Assembly: GCF_003633685.1 (NCBI RefSeq)
Contig: NZ_RBKT01000001.1
Span: 4,092,001-4,156,000, forward strand
Direction: 5' to 3'
Length of the DNA: 64,000 nucleotides
Source of the DNA: Micromonospora pisi
Lineage (GTDB): Bacteria; Actinomycetota; Actinomycetes; Mycobacteriales; Micromonosporaceae
Part shown: positions 1 to 8,950 of the stretch, piece after piece
Position numbering within the stretch: position 1 is the first letter of the stretch
How the letters are laid out: each line of letters begins with the position of its first letter
Program-made: the position numbers and the translations under genes
Notes under the pieces: generated by a model
Told to the model about the DNA's origin: nothing
The model's input: the letters and a program-made list of their open reading frames with translations, nothing else
Database searches by the model: none

Positions 1-1
1 G

Positions 2-379
2 GCCGGGCGGGACGCGACCGTGCTGGCGTACGGGCCGATGGTCCGGACCGCGCTGGACGCGGCGACGGCCGCCGAGGAGGACGGGCGGGACCTGGAGGTC
101 TTCGACCTGCGTTCGCTCTCCCCGCTGGACCTGCGCCCCGTCTACGACTCGGTACGCCGCACCGGCCGTTGCGTGGTGGTGCACGAGGCACCGGGCAACC
201 TGGGCCTCGGCGCCGAACTGGCAGCCCGGATCACCGAGGAGTGCTTCTACTCGCTGGAAGCGCCGGTGCTGCGGGTGACCGGTTACGACACCCCGTACCC
301 GGCTGCCCGGGTCGAGGAGGAGTACCTGCCGAACCTCGACCGGGTGCTCGACGGCGTCGACCGCACCTTCGGATGGTGA
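2..379 (+). CDS. 2-oxoacid dehydrogenase E1 beta subunit, C-terminal part (5' truncated by window)
   Basis: The reading frame is open to the left edge, so only the last 125 or so residues are present. They match the transketolase C-terminal domain of E1-beta subunits of pyruvate or branched-chain 2-oxoacid dehydrogenase, with the typical VVVHEAPGNLGLGAELAARI stretch followed by RVTGYDTPYP and LPNLDRV near the end. The subunit pairs with E1-alpha to decarboxylate a 2-oxoacid on thiamine diphosphate and acylates the lipoyl arm of E2. The E2 gene starts 4 bases after this stop, so the two are one operon. Branched-chain versus pyruvate specificity cannot be decided from this fragment. Confidence 0.9.
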   Translation, partial: AGRDATVLAYGPMVRTALDAATAAEEDGRDLEVFDLRSLSPLDLRPVYDSVRRTGRCVVVHEAPGNLGLGAELAARITEECFYSLEAPVLRVTGYDTPYPAARVEEEYLPNLDRVLDGVDRTFGW

Positions 380-383
380 GCTA

Positions 384-1871
384 ATGCCACGAATCGAACA
401 GTTCAACCTGCCCGACCTGGGCGAGGGCCTGACCGAGGGCGAGATCCTCAAGTGGCTGGTCTCGGTCGGCGACACGATCGAACTGAACCAGCCGATCGTC
501 GAGGTCGAGACCGCCAAGGCGGCGGTGGAGATCCCGGCGAAGTGGGGTGGCGTCGTACACGCCATCTTCGAGGCCGAGGGTGCCGTGGTCGAGGTCGGCG
601 CCCCGATCATCCAGATCGACACCCAGCCGGGCGCTGGTCCGATCGGACCGGACGACGTGGCCAGCGGCGGCCTGCCCACCCCGTCGGCGGAGTCGCTGGC
701 CGCGGTGCAGATCGCCCCGGCCGAGGGAGCGGTCGAGCCCGGCCTGATCGGTGGACCGGCCCCGGGTGGCCGTACCGCCGTCCTGGTCGGTTACGGACCG
801 AAGACCACCACCGCCAAGCGCCGCCCCCGTAAGTCGACCGGCGCACCCACCGAGCCGGCAGCCCCGGCCCCGGTCGCGGCGGCCCCGGCGACCCCGGTCG
901 TCGCGGCTGCGGCCGTGACGGCCCCGGCACAGCGGGTGCAGACGCCACCGGCGCGCCCGGCCGCGGCGCTGACCGGGGGCGGGCCGGTGCTGGCCAAGCC
1001 GCCGGTACGCAAGCTCGCCCGGGACCTGGGCGTGGACCTGCAGACCCTCACCGGCTCCGGACCGCTCGGCTCGATCACCCGGGACGACGTACAACTTGCG
1101 GCGGCCGGCGCCACGGCGACGGCCGAACCGGTCGTGACCACGGCCGGCTCCTCCGCCGCGGCCTTCGGGCCCGACCGGGAGCAGCGGATCCCGGTCAAGG
1201 GGGTGCGGAAGCTGACCGCGGCGAACATGGTCGCGTCGGCGTTCACCGCGCCGCACGTCACCGAGTTCCTGACCGTCGACGTGACCCGCTCGATGAAGGC
1301 GATCGAGCGGCTACGGACCGTGCCGGAGTGGCGGGAGGTGCGGATCTCCCCGCTGCTGCTGGTCGCGAAGGCGGTGCTGTTGGCGGTTCGCCGCCACCCG
1401 ATGGTCAACTCGACCTGGGCCGGCGACGAGATCGTGGTCAAGGAGTACGTGAACCTCGGCATCGCGGCGGCGACCGAGCGCGGGCTGATCGTGCCGAACA
1501 TCAAGGACGCCGGCCGACTCTCGTTGCGGGAGCTGGCGGACGCGATGACCGGGCTGGTCCAGACCGCCAAGGTGGGCCGTACGGCACCGGCGGACATGTC
1601 CGGCGGCACCTTCACGATCACCAACGTCGGGGTCTTCGGGATCGACACGGGTACGCCGATCCTGCCGCCCGGTGAGTCGGCGATCCTCGCCCTCGGGACC
1701 ATCCGGGAGACGCCCTGGGTGCACAAGGGCAAGGTCAAGGTACGCCAGGTGACCACGCTGGGCCTCTCCTTCGACCACCGGATCATCGATGGTGAGCTGG
1801 GGTCGAAGTTCCTGCGGGACATCGGCGCGTTCCTGGCCGACCCGGAGGCGACCCTGCTCGCCTGGACCTGA
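384..1871 (+). CDS. Dihydrolipoamide acyltransferase (E2) of a 2-oxoacid dehydrogenase complex
   Basis: 495 residues with standard E2 order. A single lipoyl domain spans residues 1-80, with the modifiable lysine K45 in the ETAKAAVEIPA motif. A long Ala/Pro linker follows, then a peripheral subunit-binding domain around 203-240 (VRKLARDLGVDL, GPLGSITRDDV). The catalytic acyltransferase domain runs from about 268 to the end and carries the active-site DHRIIDG motif (H465, D469). The protein transfers the acyl group from E1 to CoA in the cytoplasm. It follows E1-beta by 4 bases and is closed by a strong hairpin, so it is the last gene of the operon. One lipoyl domain and the actinobacterial context favour a branched-chain (Bkd) complex, but substrate is inferred. 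Confidence 0.93.
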   Translation: MPRIEQFNLPDLGEGLTEGEILKWLVSVGDTIELNQPIVEVETAKAAVEIPAKWGGVVHAIFEAEGAVVEVGAPIIQIDTQPGAGPIGPDDVASGGLPTPSAESLAAVQIAPAEGAVEPGLIGGPAPGGRTAVLVGYGPKTTTAKRRPRKSTGAPTEPAAPAPVAAAPATPVVAAAAVTAPAQRVQTPPARPAAALTGGGPVLAKPPVRKLARDLGVDLQTLTGSGPLGSITRDDVQLAAAGATATAEPVVTTAGSSAAAFGPDREQRIPVKGVRKLTAANMVASAFTAPHVTEFLTVDVTRSMKAIERLRTVPEWREVRISPLLLVAKAVLLAVRRHPMVNSTWAGDEIVVKEYVNLGIAAATERGLIVPNIKDAGRLSLRELADAMTGLVQTAKVGRTAPADMSGGTFTITNVGVFGIDTGTPILPPGESAILALGTIRETPWVHKGKVKVRQVTTLGLSFDHRIIDGELGSKFLRDIGAFLADPEATLLAWT

Positions 1872-1930
1872 TCACCGCCTGATCTGGGCCTGGCGGGCGG
1901 CTGAGCCGACCGCCGGAGCGCGAAGTTGAC

Positions 1931-1970
1931 TGGCCGGTGTGCTCGGGGTTAACCCCGGGTACACCGGCCA
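1931..1970. terminator. Terminator hairpin after the E2 gene
   Basis: TGGCCGGTGT (1931-1940) pairs with ACACCGGCCA (1961-1970), and CGGGGTTAACCCCG nests inside, giving a nearly continuous 19-bp stem. It lies 60 bases after the E2 stop. There is no long T tract, as is common in high-GC actinobacteria. Confidence 0.75.
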
Positions 1971-2055
1971 CATCATTTGATCGACATGATTCGTCTGTCT
2001 AGAGCTTCCCTAGCCTTCGATTGTTCGGCCAGTGTCACAGCTCACCTAACAATCG

Positions 2056-2085
2056 TTGGCGGCGCGTGTTTCGGTGCGGTTAAAT
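2056..2085 (+). promoter_or_regulatory. Possible sigma-A promoter for the 45-residue ORF
   Basis: TTGGCG at 2056-2061 and TTAAAT at 2080-2085 are 18 bases apart and lie about 48 bases before the start codon at 2133. The -10 is an AT-rich patch in otherwise GC-rich DNA. This is pattern matching only. Confidence 0.3.
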
Positions 2086-2132
2086 AGACCTCGTAAGCGG
2101 CAGTGCCGCCGAGCCTTAGGGGGGCTAACGCC

Positions 2133-2270
2133 ATGACCATGATCGACAAATTCCGCAGTCGTCGGGACGCAGCACGCCGCGCACGCGCAATCGAGCGCGC
2201 GCTCCGTTCCGCCAACTCGCCGGCCGTCCGCGACGAGATCCTCACGATCGCGCAGCGCTACTACGGCTGA
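2133..2270 (+). CDS. Small conserved-looking basic protein, 45 residues
   Basis: The ORF encodes a 45-residue protein beginning MTMIDKFRSRRDAARRARA and ending LTIAQRYYG. A run of purines (TTAGGGGGG, 2116-2124) before the ATG can serve as ribosome binding site. The N-terminal half is strongly basic and predicted helical; the C-terminal half (VRDEILTIAQRYYG) looks like a short amphipathic helix. It stands alone between two terminator hairpins with its own possible promoter, so it looks like a monocistronic gene and not a shadow. I recall similar short proteins in other actinomycetes but cannot assign a function; a DNA- or RNA-binding role is only a guess from charge. Confidence 0.65.
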   Translation: MTMIDKFRSRRDAARRARAIERALRSANSPAVRDEILTIAQRYYG

Positions 2271-2303
2271 CACCCACAGACCTTCTCCTCCTTCCTCAAG
2301 ATC

Positions 2304-2335
2304 GATGACCCGCCCGTTCACCCGGGCGGGTCATC
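2304..2335. terminator. Perfect hairpin terminator after the 45-residue ORF
   Basis: GATGACCCGCCCG (2304-2316) and its exact reverse complement (2323-2335) form a 13-bp stem with a 6-base loop, 34 bases after the small ORF's stop. Confidence 0.8.
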
Positions 2336-2639
2336 GGCGTTTCACAGCCAGTCATCGGGTCGCGCGGTACCGAGACCGGGATTCCTCCCCGAGCACGACG
2401 ACCGGTACGGTTGGGCTCGGTCGTCAGCAGACCGAGCCGGACCGGGAGTTTGAGGAGATCTCGACTCGACGACCGTTCGGCGCCCGGGTCTCGACGGCTG
2501 GCGCTGCCCGGGCGTCACCGGCCCAGACCGGTTACCGTGCGGGAAGCTTGCACGGCCGATCCGGCCGGCGACGCCGGCCCCACGCCGGGACGTCCGGACG
2601 GCATCGGCACGGCCGACATGTCATGGAGGAGACGCGCGC
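2336..2639. other. Intergenic stretch before the LppU-like gene
   Basis: About 300 bases without a convincing gene in any frame. I see only the ribosome binding site GGAGGAG (2624-2630) in front of the next gene and no clear promoter. Confidence 0.6.
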
Positions 2640-5540
2640 ATGACGTCCGAGGACCTGCGGCAACCCGGCCAGGAGCCGGACCAGGCTGCGCCGGGGCCAG
2701 CTGGACCAGCGCCGCAGGGCAGCCACGAAACACACCCCCCGCAGCGATACCCGGCTACCCCTGGATACGACAACAGCTGGGCACCGCCGCCCGCACCGAC
2801 CGGAGCACCCTCCGCGACCGCCTCCTGGGGCACGGAACCCGGGGCGGGTCAGCCCGAACCGGGCAACCCCTGGGGCGCGCCGGGCAACCCGCCCGCCGGC
2901 CAGGCCGATTCCGGCGCCGGGTGGGGTGGGCCGGTCAGCGCGTCCGCGAGCGTACGGCCGGCGCCGACCCCGCCGCCGCTGCCGCCCGAGGTCGCCGGCG
3001 CACAGCCGTGGGGCGCCGCCGAGGCGTGGGGCGTGTCCGAGTCGGCCCCGCCGGCCGAGCAACCCGCCACCGGCGGCAACCCGAGCGGCACCTACGGCGC
3101 GCCCGCCGGGTCCGCCCCGGGTGGGCTGCCGCAGCGGGACCGTGCAGGGTTCGGCGCCGACGGTTTCCCGGGTGACGGGTTCCCGCCCGAGCAGGGCAGC
3201 GAGAACCGGCCGGGCTGGGCCGAGTCGTCCCAGCCGGCACCTCAGTCCACTTCGGCCCCGGCCGCGACGCCGATCTACCAGCCGGCACCGGGTCCCGGCA
3301 TCTCACCCTCGGGGGCGGTGCCGCTGCCGCCGCAGGAGGCGCGGGTCCCCGGCGCGAGCCTGGCCGCGTCCCCGCCGTCCGACTACACCTCCCCCACCGA
3401 GTACGCCGCGTCCAGCGGCTGGGCCCCGCCCAGCAGCCGTCCGGCACCGGCTGGATTCCCCCCGGCGTCGGACTTCCCGCCGCCCACGGACTGGGCCGCC
3501 CCGTCCGGCTTCCCGCCAGCGGACGACTTCCCGGCCACGCCGGCACAGCCGTCGACCCCGGAGCCCGCCCCGTCGTCGAACCCCGGTTTCCCGGGCCAGT
3601 CGGCCAGCGGCGGCTTCCCCGGCCAGTCCGCCAGCGGCGGCTTCCCGGTCCGCACGGAGGTTCCCGACTACTCGGACGCCCCCGCGCAGATCGACTTCCC
3701 GCCGTCCCCGGGCTACCCCCGGCAGCTCAACTACGACCAGCCCGCCTACGCCAGCAGCCCGGCTCCGGCCAGCAACCCCTTCCCGACGTCGGGTGGCGGC
3801 TACGGCGGCTCGGACCTGTCCGGCGAAGCGGATCGCGGCAACGGTACGGAGCACGGCGGCCCCGACTACGGCCAGCGCCCGGATGACTCGAATGTCAGCC
3901 CGAGCCCGGCGCAGTCCTGGGGACCGGAGAGCTACGGCGCACCCGCCCCGGCCGAGTCCGTGGCCGCACAGGCAGCCGCCCCGGTGGTGCCGCAGCCGCG
4001 TACGTCGACCGAGTCGGCGGTAGCCGGCCGGGTCAGCATGCCCCGCCCCGAACAGCCGGAACAGGGCGTACCGGACGAACAGGTGGCGCAGCGGGCGAGC
4101 GCCACCGTTTCGGCCAGTGCCACCGCCAGTGCCTCCGTACCGCTCGCCAGTCGGGTCATGCCCCCGACGGACCAGGCCGTCCGGTCGTCGGCCATGCCGG
4201 TGCCGCAACCGAGGGTGTACGGCCGACCGGTCGACGTCGACGCGTCGGAGCAGTCCGAGTCGGACTCGCAGGCCCCGGCTGCCGAGCCCGCCGCTCAGCG
4301 CGGTGCCACCTACGGCACTCCCGCCGCCTACCAGGAGCAGAGCGGCTTCCCGGAACAGAGCGGCTTCCCGGAGCAGAGTGGCTTCCCGGAGCAGCAGGAG
4401 TACGCCGAACCGGCACCCCGCCGTGGCCCCACCACGTACGGCGGACCAGCGGCCCAGCCCGTCGGCGACGAGGCGGCCGACCGTCCGGTCTCCCCGGCGA
4501 GCGCCCCACCGGCCACCGGCGCCGCCCGGGTGAGCCCACCTGCGGCGTCTTCCGGCTTCGAGGGCTTCGACGCCCCGCAGACCAGCTTCGACGCCCCGCA
4601 GCAGTCCGGCTTCGCCCCACAGCAGTCCGGCTTCGCCGGGCCGTCGACCGGTTTCCCCCCGCAGCAGTCCGGCTTCGACGCCCCGCAGACGAGCTTCGAC
4701 GCGCAACCATCGGCGTTCGACGCGCCGCCGTCCGGCTTCGACCCGGCACCATCCGCATACGGGGCCGCTCCTGCCGGGTTCGCTCCGGCAGCGGGTGGAT
4801 TCGAGCCGCCGCCGACCAGTTACGACAACCCGACCCGGGGGTTCGACGCCCAGCCGGCCGGCTCCGGCCAGCCGTACCCCGGCACGGGCGGCGCCGCTCC
4901 CTTCGGTGACCTGCTCGGCGAGACGCCCGGCGCGATGCCGGGCAGCCCTGCCGGGCCCTCCAGCCCCGCCCCGTACGGGCAGCCGAACCAGGGCGGCGCC
5001 ACCCAGTACGGCCAACCGGCCGCGTTCGGCAACTCCGGCATGGGCGGATTCGGTGGCCCGACCGGCGTGGTTCCAGCGGTTCCGGCACCGGCACTCCCCC
5101 CGATGCCCGCCACCACCAGCACCGCTTCCTGGCCCACCGCCGGGTCGTCGGGCGAGGCGTCCCAGAACCGGTTCGACGCGTTCAAGCCGGACGCCGAGCA
5201 GAAGACCGAGCAGCCACCGACGCCACAGGTACGCAACGGTCGCGTACTGATCATGGTGTTGGCGGCTGCGGTGCTCCTGCTCGCCATCCCACTGGGCACC
5301 CTCTGGGTGATCGGCCGGGGCGGGAGCGAGCCCCCGTTCAACCCGGCGATCGGGGAGTGCGTCAAGCAGTCCGGGGGTGGGGCCGTCGGTGTGGCCTGCA
5401 CCGAGCCGGGAGCGTTCAGCGTGGTGTCGAAGGTGGCCACCGAGCCCGAGTGCGCTGACCAGTCCCTACCGAAGGTCATCATCCCGGCCGAGGACGGCAA
5501 GAAGCAGGTGCTCTGCCTGCGGCCCGCCAGCGGCGGCTGA
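2640..5540 (+). CDS. Large Pro/Gly/Ser-rich single-span membrane protein with LppU-like C-terminal domain
   Basis: 966 residues. Residues 1 to about 860 are a low-complexity, probably disordered cytoplasmic region dominated by Pro, Ala, Gly, Ser and Gln, with short repeats such as EQSGFP (three in tandem), GQSASGGFP (two) and many SGF/FDAP units. One membrane span follows at about 869-893 (VLIMVLAAAVLLLAIPLGTL). The exterior domain of about 70 residues holds four cysteines and resembles the C-terminal domain of the LppU/SCO3897 family. The start follows GGAGGAG by 9 bases. A hairpin follows 18 bases after the stop, so the gene is probably monocistronic. Function is unknown; the architecture suggests a sensor or scaffold at the membrane. 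Confidence 0.8.
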   Translation: MTSEDLRQPGQEPDQAAPGPAGPAPQGSHETHPPQRYPATPGYDNSWAPPPAPTGAPSATASWGTEPGAGQPEPGNPWGAPGNPPAGQADSGAGWGGPVSASASVRPAPTPPPLPPEVAGAQPWGAAEAWGVSESAPPAEQPATGGNPSGTYGAPAGSAPGGLPQRDRAGFGADGFPGDGFPPEQGSENRPGWAESSQPAPQSTSAPAATPIYQPAPGPGISPSGAVPLPPQEARVPGASLAASPPSDYTSPTEYAASSGWAPPSSRPAPAGFPPASDFPPPTDWAAPSGFPPADDFPATPAQPSTPEPAPSSNPGFPGQSASGGFPGQSASGGFPVRTEVPDYSDAPAQIDFPPSPGYPRQLNYDQPAYASSPAPASNPFPTSGGGYGGSDLSGEADRGNGTEHGGPDYGQRPDDSNVSPSPAQSWGPESYGAPAPAESVAAQAAAPVVPQPRTSTESAVAGRVSMPRPEQPEQGVPDEQVAQRASATVSASATASASVPLASRVMPPTDQAVRSSAMPVPQPRVYGRPVDVDASEQSESDSQAPAAEPAAQRGATYGTPAAYQEQSGFPEQSGFPEQSGFPEQQEYAEPAPRRGPTTYGGPAAQPVGDEAADRPVSPASAPPATGAARVSPPAASSGFEGFDAPQTSFDAPQQSGFAPQQSGFAGPSTGFPPQQSGFDAPQTSFDAQPSAFDAPPSGFDPAPSAYGAAPAGFAPAAGGFEPPPTSYDNPTRGFDAQPAGSGQPYPGTGGAAPFGDLLGETPGAMPGSPAGPSSPAPYGQPNQGGATQYGQPAAFGNSGMGGFGGPTGVVPAVPAPALPPMPATTSTASWPTAGSSGEASQNRFDAFKPDAEQKTEQPPTPQVRNGRVLIMVLAAAVLLLAIPLGTLWVIGRGGSEPPFNPAIGECVKQSGGGAVGVACTEPGAFSVVSKVATEPECADQSLPKVIIPAEDGKKQVLCLRPASGG
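4335..4388 (+). repeat. Three tandem 18-bp units encoding EQSGFP
   Basis: Three in-frame copies of an 18-base unit (GAGCAGAGCGGCTTCCCG with single-base variants) inside the disordered region of the LppU-like protein. Recent slippage expansion is likely because the copies are nearly identical at the DNA level. Confidence 0.85.
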
Positions 5541-5558
5541 GTTTCCGATCATCACGGA

Positions 5559-5599
5559 CGAACGGGTGGCCTTCCGGAACGCGGAGGGCCACCCGTTCG
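5559..5599. terminator. Terminator hairpin after the LppU-like gene
   Basis: CGAACGGGTGGCC (5559-5571) pairs perfectly with GGCCACCCGTTCG (5587-5599), a 13-bp stem starting 18 bases after the stop codon. Confidence 0.8.
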
Positions 5600-5762
5600 C
5601 TGTCACTCTGGTGTGAGGTCCGCTACTGCGGCGGGCACACGTTGCCCCCGCCACAGATCGAGGGTCGCGGTTGGCCCGTACCGAGCGGATCCGGCCTGGG
5701 AGCGCCGCCGTTTTCGGGACCGCCGGGCTGCCGGCGCCGAGCGTTGCGGCAGGATGGTGACC

Positions 5763-7604
5763 ATGGCTGAGATACGTACGTCCCGGGTCCGCGCCCCCGA
5801 GTTGCGGGGTCGCGGATGGCTCAACACCGGGGACAAGTCCTACTCGATCAAGGACTTCCGCGGTCGGATCGTCCTTCTCGACTTCTGGACCTTCTGCTGT
5901 ATCAACTGCCTGCACGTCCTCGACGAACTGCGCCCGCTGGAGGAGAAGTACGGCGACGTACTCGTGGTCGTCGGAGTGCACTCGCCGAAGTTCGAGCACG
6001 AGCGGGACGCGGACGCCCTCGCCGCCGCCGTCGAGCGGTACGGCGTGCACCACCCGGTGCTCGACGACCCCGAACTGCACACCTGGCAGCAGTACGCGGC
6101 CAAGGCGTGGCCCACCCTCTCGGTGGTGGATCCCGAGGGTTACGTGGTCGCGATGATGGCTGGCGAGGGGCACGCCGAAGGGCTCGAACGGCTGATCGAC
6201 GAGCTGATCGCCACCCACGAGGCGAAGGGCACCCTGCACCGGGGCGACGGCCCGTACGTGCCGCCAGCGGAACCCGCGACCGCGCTGCGCTTCCCCGGCA
6301 AGGCCGTGGTGCTCGAATCCGGCAATCTTCTCGTCTCCGACTCGGCCCGCCACTCGATCGTCGAGCTGGCCGCCGACGGCGAGACGCTCCTGCGCCGCAT
6401 CGGCTCGGGCGACCGGGGTCGGCGCGACGGCGACCCCGCCGACGCCCGCTTCTCCGAACCGCAGGGACTCTGCGTGCTGCCACCGCACGTGGCCGAGACC
6501 GCCGGTTACGACCTGGTGGTCGCGGACACGGTCAACCACCTGCTGCGCGGCGTACGACTGGCGACCGGCGAGGTACGCACCATCGCCGGCAGTGGCCGCC
6601 AGTGGCGCTCGACCGTCGACGACCACGCGCACGACGCGCTCTCCGTCGACCTCTCCTCCCCCTGGGACCTCGCCTGGTACGACGACAAGATCGTCATCGC
6701 CATGGCCGGCATCCACCAGCTCTGGTGGTTCGACCCGATCAAGCGGACCACCGGCATGTACGCCGGCACCACCGTCGAGGCGCTCAAGGACGGGCCGATC
6801 GCCGAGGTCTGGATGGCGCAGCCCTCGGGGCTGTCGGTCTCGGCCGACGGGCGGCGGCTCTGGATCGCGGACAGCGAGACCAGCGCCCTGCGCTACATCG
6901 AGGACGGGGTGATGCACACCTCGGTCGGGCAGGGACTCTTCGACTTCGGTCACGTTGACGGTCCCGCCGACCAGGCACTGTTGCAGCACCCACTGGGAGT
7001 GTGCGCGCTACCGGACGGATCGGTGCTGATCGCCGACACGTACAACGGCGCCGTACGCCGGTTCGACCCGGCGACCGGACAGGTGAGCACGGTCGCGGAC
7101 GAGTTGGCGGAACCGAGCGACCTGGTGCTCACCGCCGACGGCGACGTACTCGTGGTCGAATCGGCGGCACATCGGCTGACCCGACTGGCCCCCGGCGCGC
7201 TCTCGGCGGCGGGTGCGACCACGGTCACCGGGGAACGGCACCGGACCGAGCGCCCCCCGACCGACCTGGCCGGCGGTACGGTCACCCTGGACGTCATCTT
7301 CACGCCCGCCCCGGGGCAGAAGCTGGACGAGTCGTTCGGTCCGTCGACCCGGGTGGTGGTCTCGGCCTCCCCGCCGGAACTGCTGCTCGACGGCGCCGGG
7401 GTGAGCACCGACCTGTCCCGGGAACTCGTGCTCAACCCGGAGGTGCCGGCCGGGGTGCTCCAGATCACCGCTCAGGCGGCGACCTGCGACGCCGAGGCGG
7501 AACACGCGGCGTGTCACCTGACCCGGCAGGACTGGGGCGTACCGCTGCGGATCACCGCCGACGGCGCGACCCGCCTCCCCCTCATCCTCCGCGGCCTCGA
7601 CTGA
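5763..7604 (+). CDS. Thioredoxin-like / NHL-repeat protein (NHLRC2-type)
   Basis: 613 residues from ATG 5763. An in-frame ATG at 5754 is possible, but AGG is better spaced for 5763. Residues 10-150 form a thioredoxin/AhpC-like domain with the redox motif FCCINC, followed by the WPTLSVVDPEG segment typical of this fold. Residues about 180-500 contain several NHL-type beta-propeller repeats (GNLLVSDSARHSIVEL, PDGSVLIADTYNGAVRRFDP). The C-terminal 100 residues form a separate beta-rich domain. The arrangement matches bacterial homologues of NHLRC2. No signal peptide is visible, so it is probably cytoplasmic. A thiol-disulfide role is inferred from the CxxC; substrate unknown. It is followed by the palindromic repeat that hosts the IS element. 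Confidence 0.85.
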   Translation: MAEIRTSRVRAPELRGRGWLNTGDKSYSIKDFRGRIVLLDFWTFCCINCLHVLDELRPLEEKYGDVLVVVGVHSPKFEHERDADALAAAVERYGVHHPVLDDPELHTWQQYAAKAWPTLSVVDPEGYVVAMMAGEGHAEGLERLIDELIATHEAKGTLHRGDGPYVPPAEPATALRFPGKAVVLESGNLLVSDSARHSIVELAADGETLLRRIGSGDRGRRDGDPADARFSEPQGLCVLPPHVAETAGYDLVVADTVNHLLRGVRLATGEVRTIAGSGRQWRSTVDDHAHDALSVDLSSPWDLAWYDDKIVIAMAGIHQLWWFDPIKRTTGMYAGTTVEALKDGPIAEVWMAQPSGLSVSADGRRLWIADSETSALRYIEDGVMHTSVGQGLFDFGHVDGPADQALLQHPLGVCALPDGSVLIADTYNGAVRRFDPATGQVSTVADELAEPSDLVLTADGDVLVVESAAHRLTRLAPGALSAAGATTVTGERHRTERPPTDLAGGTVTLDVIFTPAPGQKLDESFGPSTRVVVSASPPELLLDGAGVSTDLSRELVLNPEVPAGVLQITAQAATCDAEAEHAACHLTRQDWGVPLRITADGATRLPLILRGLD

Positions 7605-7616
7605 CAACCGCCACCG

Positions 7617-7643
7617 GTGAAAGGAAGGGCCCCTTGTTAACGC
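7617..7643. repeat. Left arm of a dispersed palindromic repeat, split by the IS element
   Basis: 27 bases (core AAGGGCCCCTTGTTAACGC) that reappear as an exact reverse complement at 8951-8977. In the ancestral state the two arms would have faced each other as one hairpin between the convergent NHL and pxpA genes, serving as a bidirectional terminator. Confidence 0.85.
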
Positions 7644-7653
7644 CTCGGGTTCT

Positions 7654-8933
7654 GGGGATCGTTGCAACGCCTGAGTGTTTCAGGGGTTGCAGTGTTCGAG
7701 AGCCGTTCGGATCGTCGGTCGCAGGGTCGTAAGCAACTCCGTGCCGAACGTCAGGCATATTTGGATCTTGTGGCGCGGGGTGTGGGTACGAGTGAGGCGT
7801 GTCGCCTGGTGGGGGTCAACCGGAGGACCGGTCACCGCTGGCGGTATGGCAGGGAAAGCCAGACGAAGGCCGGGTGGCAGAGCGATCGAGGCTCCGCCGT
7901 CCGGCCTTCGTCTGGGTCGGCCCGCTACTTGTCGCAGGACGAGAGGATCGTGATCGCGGACCGGCTTCGTGAGGGTGCGTCGCAGGCGGCGATCGCGGTG
8001 GAGTTGGGGCGTCCGGCCTGCACGATCAGCCGGGAGATACGCCGTAATCGTCATCCGGGTAGTGGTGTTTACCGGCCCTACGCCGCGCAGGAGCGTGCTG
8101 ACAGTCGGCGTCCACGTCCGAAGCCCGGCAAGATCGCCGCCCACCCCGAGCTACGCGCCCTGGTGCAGGGAAGGCTGGATCTCAGACACAGTCCCGAGCA
8201 GATCAGCCGTCGGCTCCGCAGGGACTTCCCCGAGCGAAGCGAGTTGCACGTGTCTCACGAGACGATTTACCAGGCGCTCTACGTCCAGGGCCGTGGCGAG
8301 TTACGCCGAGAACTCACCGCGGCCCTGCGGACCGGACGCGCCGTGCGCCGACCCCGCCGGCAGCCAGGGCAACGTCAGACCCGCTTCGTCGCACCGATGC
8401 TCATGATCAGTGACCGGCCGGCCGAGGTCGAGGACCGGGCCGTGCCCGGACACTGGGAAGGCGACCTGATCATCGGCAAGGACAGTGCCTCCGCGATCGG
8501 CACCCTCGTCGAACGCGCCACCCGCTACGTCCTGCTCGTGCACCTGGGCCACGACCGGACCGCCGACCACGTCCGCGACGGCCTACTCGCCACGATGAAC
8601 ACCCTGCCCACCCACCTGAAACGCTCCCTGACCTGGGACCAGGGCGGCGAGATGGCACTACACCACGAGTTCACCATGGCCACCGACATGCCGGTCTACT
8701 TCTGTGACCCGCACTCACCCTGGCAACGCGGCTCGAACGAGAACACCAACGGACTACTCCGCCAGTACTTCCCCAAAGGCACCGACCTGTCCACCCACAG
8801 CCCGGAACACCTCGCCGCCGTCGCCGCCGAACTCAACGGCCGACCACGCAAAACGCTCGGCTGGGACACCCCAGCCGAGCGTCTCGCTAAGCTCCTAGCC
8901 GTCACCGGCTAGCCATCGTGTTGCAACGACCCC
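7654..8933 (+). mobile_element. IS30-family insertion sequence
   Basis: About 1.28 kb with one transposase gene. Imperfect terminal inverted repeats GGGGATCGTTGCAAC (7654-7668) and, on the other strand, GGGGTCGTTGCAAC (8920-8933) mark the likely ends to within a few bases. The element sits between the two arms of a perfect 27-bp palindrome. I could not define the target duplication with certainty. Confidence 0.85.
7692..8912 (+). CDS. IS30-family transposase
   Basis: 406 residues from GTG 7692, chosen because AGGGG lies 5 bases upstream. The N-terminus has HTH segments (GTSEACRLVGVNRRTGHRWR; ASQAAIAVELGRPACTISREIRRN), the second being the typical IS30 domain. The DDE catalytic core shows D in GHWEGDLIIG, D in SLTWDQGGEM and E in SNENTNGLLRQYFPKGTD. 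The C-terminal RPRKTLGWDTPAERL is the standard IS30 ending. The length is normal and the frame intact, so the enzyme may be active. It catalyses cut-and-paste or circle-mediated transposition of its own element. Confidence 0.95.
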   Translation: MFESRSDRRSQGRKQLRAERQAYLDLVARGVGTSEACRLVGVNRRTGHRWRYGRESQTKAGWQSDRGSAVRPSSGSARYLSQDERIVIADRLREGASQAAIAVELGRPACTISREIRRNRHPGSGVYRPYAAQERADSRRPRPKPGKIAAHPELRALVQGRLDLRHSPEQISRRLRRDFPERSELHVSHETIYQALYVQGRGELRRELTAALRTGRAVRRPRRQPGQRQTRFVAPMLMISDRPAEVEDRAVPGHWEGDLIIGKDSASAIGTLVERATRYVLLVHLGHDRTADHVRDGLLATMNTLPTHLKRSLTWDQGGEMALHHEFTMATDMPVYFCDPHSPWQRGSNENTNGLLRQYFPKGTDLSTHSPEHLAAVAAELNGRPRKTLGWDTPAERLAKLLAVTG

Positions 8934-8950
8934 TGGAATCCGCCCGCTAT

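Noticed and set aside
3303-5015. 570-codon open frame antisense to the LppU-like gene
   Set aside because: Arg/Gly-rich translation of the low-complexity repeats on the opposite strand.
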